Assembly (NCBI GenBank): GCA_023614405.1
Contig: CM042690.1
Location: 662,416,802 to 662,480,801, forward strand
Length of the DNA stretch: 64,000 nt
Direction of reading: 5' to 3'
From: Avena insularis
Lineage: Eukaryota; Streptophyta; Magnoliopsida; Poales; Poaceae
Shown here: in pieces, positions 33,169 through 43,990 of the stretch
Position numbering within the stretch: position 1 is the stretch's first letter
How the letters are laid out: the number at the start of each line of letters is the position of its first letter
Notes under the pieces: model-generated
Databases searched by the model: none
What the model was told of the DNA's origin: nothing
Seen by the model: the letters and a program-made list of their open reading frames with translations, nothing else
Translations under genes and position numbers: made by a program

Positions 33169-34654
33169 TGATGACCCACAAGTATAGGGGGTGTATTGCA
33201 GTATTTTAAATAAGTACGAGTGTCGAACCCAACGAGGAGCAGAAGGTGCCGGCGAGTGGCTAGGAGCAGGAATTCTCTATAAATACTTCGCAAACGGATT
33301 TTTAGGGGTTTTTGATAATGCAGGTAAATAAAGTTCGAGTAAATAAAAGACAATAAGAATAAATGCAGCAAGTGGCCCAATCCTTTCTTTAGCAAAGGAC
33401 AAGCCGGTTGTATTACTTAAGATGACCAAACGTTCTCGAGGACACACGGGAATATCATCAAGTGCTTTTGCTTCATATAGTTGATTAATCTTCTTTAGTT
33501 TGCTAAGTGTTGTGTGGGTGAACCTGTGCTAATGTAGCGACCTTCCTAGGACTAATGCATATTTGTGATTATACCCCTTGCAAGCATCCGCAAGTACAAG
33601 AAAGTAAATAAGGTAGAAACCTAACCACAACTTTAAACTCTAAGACCCTGGCGTCCCTTGTGCAAAGGTTTCCTAACGGGGGTTCAGGTTTACCATTAGT
33701 AGCCAAATACACAATGCATTCCCCTAGGCCCATATAGGTTAAGTTTCATGTAGTGGATGTTCACATGACACCACTAGGAGAAGTACACCACAACTTAAAT
33801 ATCAAACTATTGAATCTTTCTCAACACAATTCCACTACTAACAACATGACTTCTCCCATGTCTTCAAGAACAAAACGAACTACTCACAAGACATCATATG
33901 GATCATGATCAGAGATAATATAATGATATGTAACAATCTGAACATAAACGATAATTCAATGGTTCACTCAATAGCATCAACTACAAAGAGTAATCAACAC
34001 CGGCAAAGTTTCCCCTAAGAACTATACAAGATTCAACCCAATTGTTACAGCGGTATGAGGTGATGATGATGGTGCTGGTGGAGATGGTGGTGATGATGAT
34101 GATGATGATCCCGATGAAGTCTATCCTATTGGCGGTGTTGATGGCGACGATCTCCCCTCTCCGGGAAGGAATTTCCCCGGCAGAATTCTGTCTGCCGAAG
34201 AGATCTTTCTCTCTCGGTGTTTTCCGCCCAGTAGAGGCGGCGGAATCTTTCTGTGGTTGCTCCTCGAGTCTTAGGGTTTCGGGAGGATAATATATGCCAG
34301 AGGGGAGAGGCTGGAGTGGACCAGGGCGGCCACACCACCTGGTGGCGCGGCCTCGGGTGGCCCACGCCAGGGATGGTGTGGGCCCCCTGTGGCCCATCTC
34401 CACTTCCCCTTCTAGCTTTCTTCGTCTTCTGGAAAAATAGGATTTTCCATGTATTTTCCCGGATTTTTTGATCTTCGCGAATTTTGCCTCCAAACAACAC
34501 CTTTTCCATCAGAATCCTGACTACAGCGGTCCATGCTCCAAAAGTCATCAACCATGCAAAAATAGATGAAATAACATAAGTATCATCTCTTAGTATGAAA
34601 TATATCAATGAATAACAGTAAATTGTGATATAGAATAGTGATGCAAAATGGACG
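33169..34654 (-). repeat. Ath-3 3' LTR, missing its last few bases
   Basis: Ends at gcaaaatggacgt; the expected atca terminus is missing and Ath-4 sequence begins. A GAT trinucleotide run lies at 34060-34115. Confidence 0.88.
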
Positions 34655-36067
34655 TTTGCATGGTTGATGACTTTTGGAGCATGGACCGCTGCAGTCAGGA
34701 TTCTGATGGAAAAGGTGCTGTTTGGAGGCAAAATTCACGAAGATCAGAAAATCCAGGAAAATATACGGAAAATCCTATTTTTCCAGAAGACTAAGGATGC
34801 CAAAATATCGAGTGGAGACAGGCCATAGGGGGCCCACACCACCCCATGGCGCGGGCAGTCCTAGGTCGGGCCTGGAGGTGGTGTGGCCACCTTGGCCCAC
34901 TCCAGCCTCTCCCCTCTGGCGTATATCATCCTCCCGAAACCCTAAGACTCGGGGAGTAACCATAGAAAGATTCCACCGCCTCTGCGAGGCAGAAAACACC
35001 GAGAGAGAAAGATCTCTCTGGCAGACAGATTTCTGCCGCGGGAATTCCTTCCCGGAGAGGGGAGATCGTCGCCATCAACACCCACCATCAAGCTGGACTT
35101 CATCGGGATCATCATCATCATCACCACCATCATCACCATCAGCACCCTCATCACCATCTCCATATTGCTGTAACAATTATGTTGAATCTTGCACTAGTTC
35201 ATAGGGGAAACTTTCCCGGTGTCGATTACTCTTTATAGTTGATGCTATTGAGTGAACCATTGAATTATTGTTTATGTTCAGATTGTTATACATCATTATT
35301 CAATCTCTGATCATGATCCATATGATGTCTTTTGAGTAGTTCGTTTTGTTCTTGAGGACATGGGAGAAGTCTTGTTGTTAGTAGTGGAGTTGCGTTGAGA
35401 AAGATTCAATAGATTGTTATTTAAGTTGTGGTGTACTTCTTCTAGTGGTGTCATGTGAACGTCGACTACATGACACTTCACCTATATGGGCCTAGGGGAA
35501 TGCATTGTGTATTTGGCTACTAATCGTAGGGGTTGCAGTGATGTAAACCTGAACCCCCGTTAGGAAACCATTGCACAAGGGACGTAAGGGTCTTAGAGTT
35601 TAAAGTTGTGGTTAGGTTTGTACCTTAATTACTTTCTTGTACTTATGGATGTTTGCAAGGGGTATAATCACAAGTATGTATTAGTCTTGGATGGGGCGGT
35701 ACATTAGCATAGGTTCACCCACACAACACTTAGCAAGCTAAAGAAGATTAATCAACTATATGAAGCGAAAGTACTTGACAGTCTTCCCATGTGTCCTCAA
35801 GAACGTTTGGTCATCTTAAGTAATACAACCGGCTTGTCCTTTGCTGCATAAAGGATTGGGCCACTTGCTACATTTATTCCTACTGTCTTTTATTTACTTG
35901 TACTTTGTTTACTTGCTATATCGAAAACCCCTACAAATCTGTTTGCTAAGTATTTGCAGAGAATTCCTGATCCATACCACTAGCCAGCACCTTCTGCTCC
36001 TCGTTGGGTTCGACACTCTTACTTATCGAAAATACTGCGATACACCCCCTATACTTGTGGGTCATCA
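34655..36067 (+). repeat. Ath-4 5' LTR, first 97 bases missing
   Basis: Starts at tgcatggttgatgac, which is internal in the intact copy (about 41288), and ends gtgggtcatca. An ATC/CAC trinucleotide run at 35096-35160 reads as His-rich in one frame; this is a microsatellite, not a protein. Confidence 0.9.
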
Positions 36068-36078
36068 AGACTATTTTC

Positions 36079-36096
36079 TAGCGCCGTTGCCGGGGA
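36079..36096 (+). other. Ath-4 primer-binding site (tRNA-Asp type)
   Basis: tagcgccgttgccgggga, one mismatch to the usual Athila tRNA-Asp site, 11 bases after the LTR. Confidence 0.85.
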
Positions 36097-36141
36097 GTGA
36101 AGCGCTATTGGAGAGTGGAACTGGTAAAGGAAACTTCTACT

Positions 36142-36147
36142 GTGAGT
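36142..36147 (+). promoter_or_regulatory. Candidate splice donor in the Ath-4 leader
   Basis: ctact followed by gtgagtatt, 40 bases before the gag ATG. Conserved in Ath-3 (minus strand, donor at 60341). With the acceptor at 38698 it would give a spliced RNA for ORF2. Prediction only. Confidence 0.45.
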
Positions 36148-36181
36148 ATTGTTTACTTCTGTTAGTTGCTTTATTTTCGTT

Positions 36182-37660
36182 ATGGATAATTCGCTAAGTT
36201 TCTTATTTGGTAATGCTACTACCACTGCTAAGGTAGTAGATAAGCAACCACCTGCTGAGAATGATGTTTTCAAAATACCTACAAGAATTATTGATCGTGT
36301 TATGGATAACTACTATGTTGGGGATGGAACTGTCCATCCCGGTGATCATTTACTCTTTATACACGAATTATGCGGGTTGTTCAAGTGTGCATGTATCACT
36401 ACAGATCAAGTTAAGAAGAAGTTATTCTCATTATCACTGAAAGGAAGAGCTGAGGAATGGTATAAGCTGCTGAAGAATGGTCAAGCTCTGGAATGGGAGG
36501 AAATAGTGCCTCTCTTTTACTCAAAGTTTTATCCTCCTAGTGAGATTCATAAAGATCGGAATCAAATATTCAACTTTTGGCCTCTTGATGGAGAGAGTAT
36601 ACCTCAAGTTTGGGGGAGATTGAAGTTACAAATGCTCAAATGTCCCATTCATGAGCTCCCCAACAATATTATTATCAATAACTTTTACGCAAGGCTCCCT
36701 CTACATGATAAAGATTTATTGGATGCTTCTTGTGCTGGATCATTCACTCGCATGGAAGAAGAAGCTAAATGGGACCTTCTAGACCGTATTCAAGACAATG
36801 CTGAAGCTTGGGAGAATGACAAAGGTAGAAAGTCAGGTATAAATTATGATTATGAATGCATTGAATCTTTTATGAGAACTGATGACTTTCAAAATATGAA
36901 AAATGCTTATGGTCTAGATTCTCAAGCTATTGCTTCTTACTTTAAGGCTTTTGCTTCCTACATTGAAGTGCCTAAAAAGAAGTTGAATAAGTATCATGAA
37001 CCTTATAAAGATATTGCTAAGAGTGTTCCTTCAAGAAATACTGAAGTTTATACTGCTAATCATGTTTTACCTGAACCTTATATTGAGAAAATGCCTTTCC
37101 CAGTTAGGATGAAGGAACATACTATGATAGTTAGTATGTTTAATGAAAGTACAAATAAAGCTGTTGAACCTGATAAACAAATGGTTGATGAACCTATAAT
37201 AGCAAATGTGAAAGACGTTGTTACTAAATATGAAAAAGAGGGACACCCTATCCTTTGTAAGGATACCTCTAATATTGTTTCACAAAGTAGTGTTATGAGA
37301 GCTAGTATTCCTGTGTTTTCTATTAGAATAAGCGATCATTGCTATGACGGTCCTTGTGATAGTTATATTGTTAAGTTTATGCATGATACAGAAAGTTACT
37401 ATGAGAGAGGGAAAAGTGTTCTTATGTATCTCAATAATATCAAGTTTCCTCGTTTTATGCTGAAAGTTTTTATGTCGCACTTCTTTTGCCCTCTTATGCA
37501 AGTTGCCTCTGGTTTCAACAACTTGTTTGTTTACAAAATCCCCTTGCATAGGAAGTGGGTTAGACTTAAATGCGTGTGTATTTTTTGCTTCTTAATGCTC
37601 TCTTTCACCTCAATTCATATCCCTATGAGAGCTTCTTCACAATTATCATGTCCATCTTAA
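36182..37660 (+). CDS. Ath-4 gag with protease stump (single open frame)
   Basis: About 492 codons starting MDNSLSFLFGNATTT; the frame is open further upstream, but this ATG is the one shared with Ath-3. The Athila gag core is at residues 60-210: LFIHELCGLFKC, KLFSLSLKGRAEEWYKLL, VPLFYSKFYPPSEIHK and NNIIINNFYARLPLHDKD. From about residue 380 it reads IPVFSIRISDHCYDGPCD, the start of the Athila-type aspartic protease, but directly after CD, where the family has a variable residue then GAS, it switches to SYIVKFMHDTESYYERGK and a non-protease tail. Thus the active site is cut. The frame has no stops or shifts, unlike the other coding regions here. Confidence 0.85.
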   Translation: MDNSLSFLFGNATTTAKVVDKQPPAENDVFKIPTRIIDRVMDNYYVGDGTVHPGDHLLFIHELCGLFKCACITTDQVKKKLFSLSLKGRAEEWYKLLKNGQALEWEEIVPLFYSKFYPPSEIHKDRNQIFNFWPLDGESIPQVWGRLKLQMLKCPIHELPNNIIINNFYARLPLHDKDLLDASCAGSFTRMEEEAKWDLLDRIQDNAEAWENDKGRKSGINYDYECIESFMRTDDFQNMKNAYGLDSQAIASYFKAFASYIEVPKKKLNKYHEPYKDIAKSVPSRNTEVYTANHVLPEPYIEKMPFPVRMKEHTMIVSMFNESTNKAVEPDKQMVDEPIIANVKDVVTKYEKEGHPILCKDTSNIVSQSSVMRASIPVFSIRISDHCYDGPCDSYIVKFMHDTESYYERGKSVLMYLNNIKFPRFMLKVFMSHFFCPLMQVASGFNNLFVYKIPLHRKWVRLKCVCIFCFLMLSFTSIHIPMRASSQLSCPS

Positions 37661-38718
37661 TGGCAATAAAGAAAGAGCTTTATGGGAGACAACCCAATTT
37701 GTTTTTGCTTTTAGTTTGTTTTTGTTTCTTTGAGTCTTGGAAGTTATTACTTCGGTAATAACTGCTCCTTTATCCGTTTTGTTTGGTTTTTGTGTCAAGA
37801 TCAACCTCTAATGAGAGAGAAGTAAGATTTGGGGAAGTTGCTGTCCCGAAACAGATTTTTGTGCTTCACCGTAAAAACTCATGAGAGACCTCTGTCTGTC
37901 GGATTGAGCTGTAATTTTTTGTGCTTCTGCCCCAGGTTGTTATTTAACTTTCGTTAGTTTTGCACTTTTTGATTTGAGCAATAGAAGATTTTCGAAAAAT
38001 TGATCTTTACCTGCTGGTCTGTTTTGACAGATTTTGCCACTCTTGCATTTGCTTCTTTATTCGATTTCCTTTTTGAATTCTTTTTGGGTTTTCAAAAGGA
38101 GTTGCTACAGTAGATTATGTTTTGATGGTTTTCAGTTGAAGTTGGACTCAAAAGGTTTTATCACTTCACTTATACTAATGTTGCTAATGGGAACTGTGTG
38201 AAGTTTTGTGTGAAAGAAATTTCTAGGAAGTGGAGATAATGGTGTAATAAGGAAGAGAAAGGTTTTATGACTCAAGTAATAAGTGTATGAAGATGAAGAT
38301 ATTGATGTTATTCAAGTGGTGACTCCGAGAGAATGTACTAGATACGAAATTCAGAGACCTGCAGAGTCTGTTTTCAAATAGGTAACGGTTCTGGTAAGAA
38401 AAGTTTCGCGAAAATATTATCCAACTATATTTTTGCAGTTTTCAGTCGATAAGGAAAGTTACAAAGCGAAAAAGGGACGGAACCGGAGCCAGGGCGGCTC
38501 ACACCACCTTGTGGCGCGGGCCCCTGGCCGCGCCACCAGGTGGTGAGTCCACCCCGGACTCCGTCTCCGGCTCGTTTTCTCCCAGTACCTTCCTTTTTAT
38601 ATGAAACTTCGTAATATATACCCCCTGGATCCCCCGAGGTTCGTATATCGTGTTTTCGTCGTGTTTTTGTTTTGATCTGTTTCTGCCAGGACATACTCTT
38701 TGAAAGCCTAGAAACACA
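37661..38718 (+). other. Ath-4 region between gag and ORF2
   Basis: Untranslated; homologous to 57798-58894 of Ath-3. It contains the cUUCGg hairpin (37742-37763), a ctgctggtctgttttgacag block shared with Ath-2, and an acceptor-like ctgtttctgccag ending at 38699. Short frames here have no support. Confidence 0.65.
37742..37763 (+). promoter_or_regulatory. Conserved stem-loop with cUUCGg tetraloop
   Basis: agttattac, loop ttcg, gtaataact: a perfect 9-bp stem closed by C-G on a UUCG loop, an unusually stable RNA tetraloop class. The Ath-3 copy (58728-58747, minus strand) keeps the loop and 8 bp. It lies about 80 bases after the gag stop. Confidence 0.75.
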
Positions 38719-39264
38719 ATGGTGTCCACCAAGGATAAAGGGAAGGAGCCTATGGAGGAAGACCTCCAAGACCTCGGGAAGGAGAAGGGAGATTCCTTGG
38801 AAGATATCATCAACCCATACATGAGAGAATTGAAGATTCATCCCAAGGAGTTATTGCTCGAAGGTGGGGAGGTTCGGATTAAAGAGGTTCAAGGCCCTAA
38901 AGGTGAAGGAAGTCTGGAGGACAGGGTGGAAGCACTGGAGCAAGAAGTCTTTAGGTACAAGAAGATGGCGTAGCGCGAAGTGGATATCATCCATAAGATT
39001 TGTTCTGAACTCATCACCAAGCACCAAAAGGAGACTGCTGAACTCAAAGACGAAGTCCTCTCACTCTGCCAAACAACCAACAAACTGCAAGCACAGTTCT
39101 GTGACGTTCAAAATCAAAACTGTGAGTATGAGGCTAGATTTAAACTCATAAGTGCTGCTGCAAGTTTCAAGATGTTGGAAACCATGATGTCCTTTATTGA
39201 TGGGAAGCCCTTACCTTGGAAGACGGACAAAGATGAGAGGATACCACCACCACCAAAGGAGTAA
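38719..39264 (+). pseudogene. Ath-4 ORF2: coiled-coil protein in the env position
   Basis: 181 codons in one frame, interrupted only by TAG at 38971 (context M-A-stop-R-E, probably a former Gln). The N-terminus is charged (MVSTKDKGKEPMEEDLQDL). Helical heptad-like stretches lie at about residues 65-84 (LEDRVEALEQEVFRYKKM) and 90-130 (KHQKETAELKDEVLSL). The C-terminus is DKDERIPPPPKE. No signal peptide or membrane segment, so it is not an envelope protein by sequence. The Ath-3 counterpart ends in the same ERIPPPPKE but has another N-terminus. Function unknown. Confidence 0.6.
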
Positions 39265-41187
39265 CTCGTCATCAGGTTTGGCATCCCCTTGGTTTGTTCC
39301 AAGCTTGGGGGAGTGCCGCGGTATCATGTCACTATCTTCTATCTTTTTACCTTATTAGTAGAGTCATATCGTGAATAGAGGAGTTATTATGTAGTATGGT
39401 TTGCATTATGGAAGTGTCCTCTCTCTCGTTAGATATGTATCCCTTGGTGTGAGTTTCCGTTATGGAATATTAATGAGAAGTTCTATCATTCACTCTTTTG
39501 CATAGCTTATATTAGTTTTCAATTCGTGGTTATATGATTGATCTTGTTGTTATTATTGGTATCACTTTGGGACCATTGAGTTAATTTAGTTGGTTTTGGC
39601 AAACCTGGCTCGGTCAGTAGCAACACTATTTTTGAGAGTTGAATGAAAAAGATAAAAGTACCTTTAAAGAAAAATTATTTCATCATCTTTCTTCCTTGAT
39701 TTGCTCATAAGTCTAGTATTCTCTAATTAAGATCTTTTGTGCTTCCAAGGAAGATTGCATGTTTGTCTTTATCGCTTGTATGTTTGTTTGTTTCCTTCAA
39801 CTCTTATACTTGCTACCCAGCCTTGCTAGCCAAAAACCTGTACTGAGAGGGTATTCTTCTCGTGCATCCACCTCCTTTAAACCAAAACCTTTGCCATTTG
39901 TGTCCACCATACCTACCTAGTAGCATTATTGCTATTCAAAGTAAATTCTTGTTTTATCTACCTCCCAAATTAAACTTGTTATGTGAAAATTAGTGATTAA
40001 AGATCTCACGAACTTGATGGCACACTTTACTTTCTTGCATTTAATAAACTTGAACCATTGGGTCCTTCTTTGTTGCGTATATGCTTGCGCTTTATGAGTT
40101 GAAGTTAGCCGAACCATGTATCATGGGGACCGCTTTCCACACTTCGTTGGTACTTGTACCTAGTTGATATCATGTTCTTTTGCTTATGGATCCTGGCGGT
40201 GTGAAATAAAAGTGGAACTTGTAAGATCATGGATATTATATGTGTGTTAGATAAACGCCTGGGCCGCTAGCCTAAGCCATGCCTAATCATGGTGGAAACT
40301 TGCAGCATAACTATAGTGAGCATTGTATGAAGCATCCTCAATAAAAACCTATGCAAATAGCAAATAAAAAGATTGCTGAGATGCTCCTTTATGCCTTGCC
40401 TTGTCATTTTGATTATGGGATAGCTCCTGTGTCATGTGCAAGGGGTACCCCGTTGGCGGTTCTCAATGATACGCATGTATTTACAATGACAAGAGCTTGC
40501 TCGTGACTGAAGTTGAGTAGCATGAGGATCGGTACTCATAAGTAAGGGGCATGATATTTCAACTTATAACTTGTCAAGCATATCCTCTTAGTGGTGTCAC
40601 TTTAACCTTAATCACCTAAAGATGCCTATGATAGGGGCAATGAGAGCTGAAAGCTAGTAAGTATCATAATTTTTGGGAGCTCTTTATGAGACTTGCAATC
40701 CCTGCTTCCCTCTGCGAAGGGCCCTTTCTTTTACTTTGTAGTTGAGTCAGTAAACCTACTCCCTTCTATCTCAGCAAGTATTTTGAGATGTTGTGTTTCA
40801 TTCATTCATATGATGATTTATTCAATCATGTTTCTTATGTTCCTTGTTTTGCACATTGCTCTTATCTTGATTTTACTACTTTGAAAGCTATCTTTGAAAA
40901 ACCAGCTATTTGTGAACTCCAGCAAATTATCAACTATTCTTTGACCAAGAGCTAAGTTTGCCTTTACCAATTATGATTCACTTTATGTATCTTTATTGTG
41001 TTTCCTATACTCATTGCAAGTTGAGTTATATAATAGTGAGTTGTCTTCTATTATGATCTATGTATTTGATGAATGTGATGCTTCTTGTCCGTATTCTTTT
41101 ATCGACTCTTCACTCCATAAACCTGAGGCCATGTTTATTGAGCTCAGTTTCTCTTGGGGACAAGCGAAGTCTAAGCTTGGGGGGAGT
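39265..41187 (+). other. Ath-4 3' interior, non-coding, with shared module and purine tract
   Basis: Directly after ORF2 comes ccaagcttgggggag (39299-39313), an internal copy of the purine tract that recurs before the 3' LTR (about 41172-41186). The stretch 39975-40670 is the module shared by all four Athila-like elements, including the palindrome ggggtacccc (about 40442-40451). The end, 40950-41187, matches Ath-1 22072-22330 in reverse. Confidence 0.75.
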
Positions 41188-42707
41188 TGATACGTCCATT
41201 TTGCATCACTATTCTATGTCTTAATTCACTATTATTCATTGATATATTCCGTATTGAGAGGTGATACTTATGTTATTTCATCTGTTTTTGCATGGTTGAT
41301 GACTTTTGGAGCATGGACCGCTGCAGTCAGGATTCTGATGGAAAAGGTGCTATTTGGAGGCAAAATTCGTGAAGATCGGAAAATCCGGGAAAATATACGG
41401 AAAATCTTATTTTTCTAGAAGACTAAGGATGCCAGAAGATGGAGTGGAGATGGGCCACAGGGAGCCCACACCACCCCATGGTGCGGGCAGCCCTAGGCCG
41501 TGCCTGGAGGTGGTGTGGCCACCCTGGCCCACTCCAGCCTCTCCCCTCTAGCGTATATCATCCTCCCGAAACCCTAAGACTTGGGGAGCGACCACAGAAA
41601 GATTCCGCCGCCTCTGCAGGGCAGAAAACACCGAGAGAGAAAGATCTCTCCGGCAGTCAGATTTCTGCCGGGGGAATTCCTTCGTGGAGAGGGGAGATCG
41701 TTGCCATCAACACCACCATCAAGCTGGACTTCATCGGGATCATCATCATCATTATCATCACCACCATCATCACCATCAACACCCTCATCACCATCTCCAT
41801 ATTGCTGTAACAATTGTGTTGAATCTTGCACTAGTTCATAGGGGAAACTTTCCCGATGTTGATTACTCTTTGTAGTTGATGCTATTGAGTGAACCATTGA
41901 ATTATTGTTTATATTCAGATTGTTATACATCATTATTCCATCTCTGATCATGATCCATATGATGTCTTGTGAGTAGTTCGTTTTGTTCTTGAGGACATGG
42001 GAGAAGTCTTGTTGTTAGTAGTGGAGTTGCATTGAGAAAGATTCAATAGATTGTTATTTAAGTTGTGGTGTACTTCTTCTAGTGGTTTCATGTGAACGTC
42101 TACTACATGACATTTCACCTATATGGGCCTAGGGAAATGCATTGTGTATTTGGCTACTAATCATAGGGGTTGCCGGAGTGACAGAAACCTGAACCCCCAT
42201 TAGGAAACCATTGCACAAGGGACGTAAGGGTCTTAGAGTTTAAAGCTGTGGTTAGGTTTCTACCTTAATTACTTTCTTGTACTTACGGATGTTTGCAAGG
42301 GGTATAATCACAAGTATGTATTAGTCTTGGATGGGGCGGTACATTAGCACAGGTTCACCCACACAACACTTAGCAAGCTAAAGAAGATTAATCAACTATA
42401 TGAAGCGAAAGCACTTGACAGTCTTCCCATGTGTCCTCGAGAACGTTTGGTCATCTGAAGTAATACAACCAGCTTGTCGTTTGCTGCATAAAGGATTTGG
42501 CCACTTGCTGCATTTATTCCTACTGTCTTTTATTTACTCGTACTTTGTTTACTTGCTATATCGAAAACCCCTAAAAATCCGTTTGCTAATTATTTGCAGA
42601 GAATTCCTGATCCATACCACTAGCCAGCACCTTCTGCTCCTCGTTGGGTTCGACACTCTTACTTATCGAAAATACTGCGATACACCCCCTATACTTGTGG
42701 GTCATCA
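41188..42707 (+). repeat. Ath-4 3' LTR (complete)
   Basis: 1520 bp, tgatacgtcc to gggtcatca. Its first 97 bases are the part missing from the 5' LTR. The interior purine tract gcttggggggag precedes it. Confidence 0.93.
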
Positions 42708-43985
42708 GCCCTTCACAGAGGGAAGCAGGGATTTCAAGTTTCATAAAGAGCTTCCAAAAATCATGGTACTTATTAGCTTTCAGCTCTCATTGCCCCTATC
42801 ATCAGCATCTTTAGGTGGTTAATGTTAAAGTGATCAAATATGAGGATATGCTTGACAAGTTGCAAGTTGAAAATCTCATGTCCCTTGAATACGAGGGCCG
42901 CTCCTCATGCTACTCAAGTTTAGTCACTGGTAAGTTCTTGTCATAGTAAGTACGTGTGTATCATAGAGAACCGCCAACGGGGTACCCCTTGCCCAATGAT
43001 ACAAAAGAAACCCCCATATCAAAATGACAGGGGAAGCAGACAACAAGCATCTCAGCAATCTTCTTATTTACCATGGGAATATGGTGCTTTTTCTCTCTTT
43101 CCTCTTTTCTCCTTTTTTTCTTTTTCTCTTTTTCTCAATCTCAATCTCTTTTTTTATAAGAAGAATGCTTCATAGATGCTCGTTATGGTTACGCTGCAGG
43201 TTTCCACCATGACAACATGGATTAGACCGGCGGCCCGGGCGTTTCTCTAACACACATACATAACTCCATGGACTTACAAGCTCCCCTTTCATTTCACACC
43301 AATGACATCCATAGACAAAAGAACATGACATCAACTAGGTACAAAGTATCAGTGCAATGATGAAAGTGTTCCCCATGATAGCATGGTTCAGCTAATTCAC
43401 AACTTATAAAGTGCTAAGCATATACGCAACATAGTTGGGCACAATGGTTCAAGTTTATTAAGTGCAAGAAAGTAAAGTGTGCCATCAAGTTCGTGAGAGC
43501 TTTAATCACTAATTTTCACATAACAAGTTTAATTTGGAAGGTAGATAAAGACCTGAATTTACTTGTAATAGAAATAATGCTAATAGGTAGGTATGGTGGA
43601 CACAAATGGCATAGGTTTTGGTTTGAGGATTGGATGCACGAGAAGCATTCCTTCTCAGTACAGGTTTTTGGCTAGCAAGGCTCGGTAGCAAGCATAAGAG
43701 TTGAAGGAAACAAACAAACATACAAGTGATAAAAACAAACATGCAATCTTCCTTGGAAGCACAAAAGATCTTAACTAGAGAATACTAAACTTATGAGCAA
43801 ATCAAGAAAGAAAGATGATGAAATTATATTTCTTTAGAGTACTTTTATCTTTTTCATTCAATTCTCAAAATAGTGTTGCTACTGACCGAGCCAGGTTTGC
43901 CAAAACCAACTAAATTAATTCCATGATCCCAAAGTGAAACCAATACTAATGACAAGATCAATCATATAACCATGAATTGAAAACT
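42708..43985 (-). other. Ath-3 3' interior with diverged shared module
   Basis: Non-coding. It begins abruptly at cccttcacagaggg, about 460 bp into the region where the LTR-adjacent interior should be. The module (42770-43535) is more diverged here and carries a pyrimidine-rich block of about 70 bases (43089-43160; purine-rich on the element strand). Bases 43986-43990 (aatat) are the Tat-C target duplication. Confidence 0.75.
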
Positions 43986-43990
43986 AATAT

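Larger units (their letters stand above)
34655..42707 (+). mobile_element. Ath-4: Athila-like element in head-to-head orientation inside Ath-3
   Basis: 5' LTR 34655-36067 lacks its first about 97 bases; the 3' LTR 41188-42707 is complete. Interior: primer site, gag with protease stump, hairpin, coiled-coil ORF2, shared 3' module and purine tract. No target duplication can be shown because the left junction is deleted. Same family as Ath-3 but opposite strand, so its 5' LTR and the Ath-3 3' LTR meet as an inverted repeat. Confidence 0.88.

Noticed and set aside
33121..33209. Host gene 5' end near the aaaccctag boxes
   Set aside because: The sequence is repeated at the start of the window as part of the same LTR; the frame runs into the Ath-3 LTR.
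35090..35165. His-rich frames over the trinucleotide runs in the Athila-like LTRs (also about 41735-41800)
   Set aside because: Microsatellite in the LTR, variable length between copies, no family support.
38719..39264. Retroviral envelope gene
   Set aside because: Right position, but no signal peptide, membrane segment or Cys pattern; coiled coil only.
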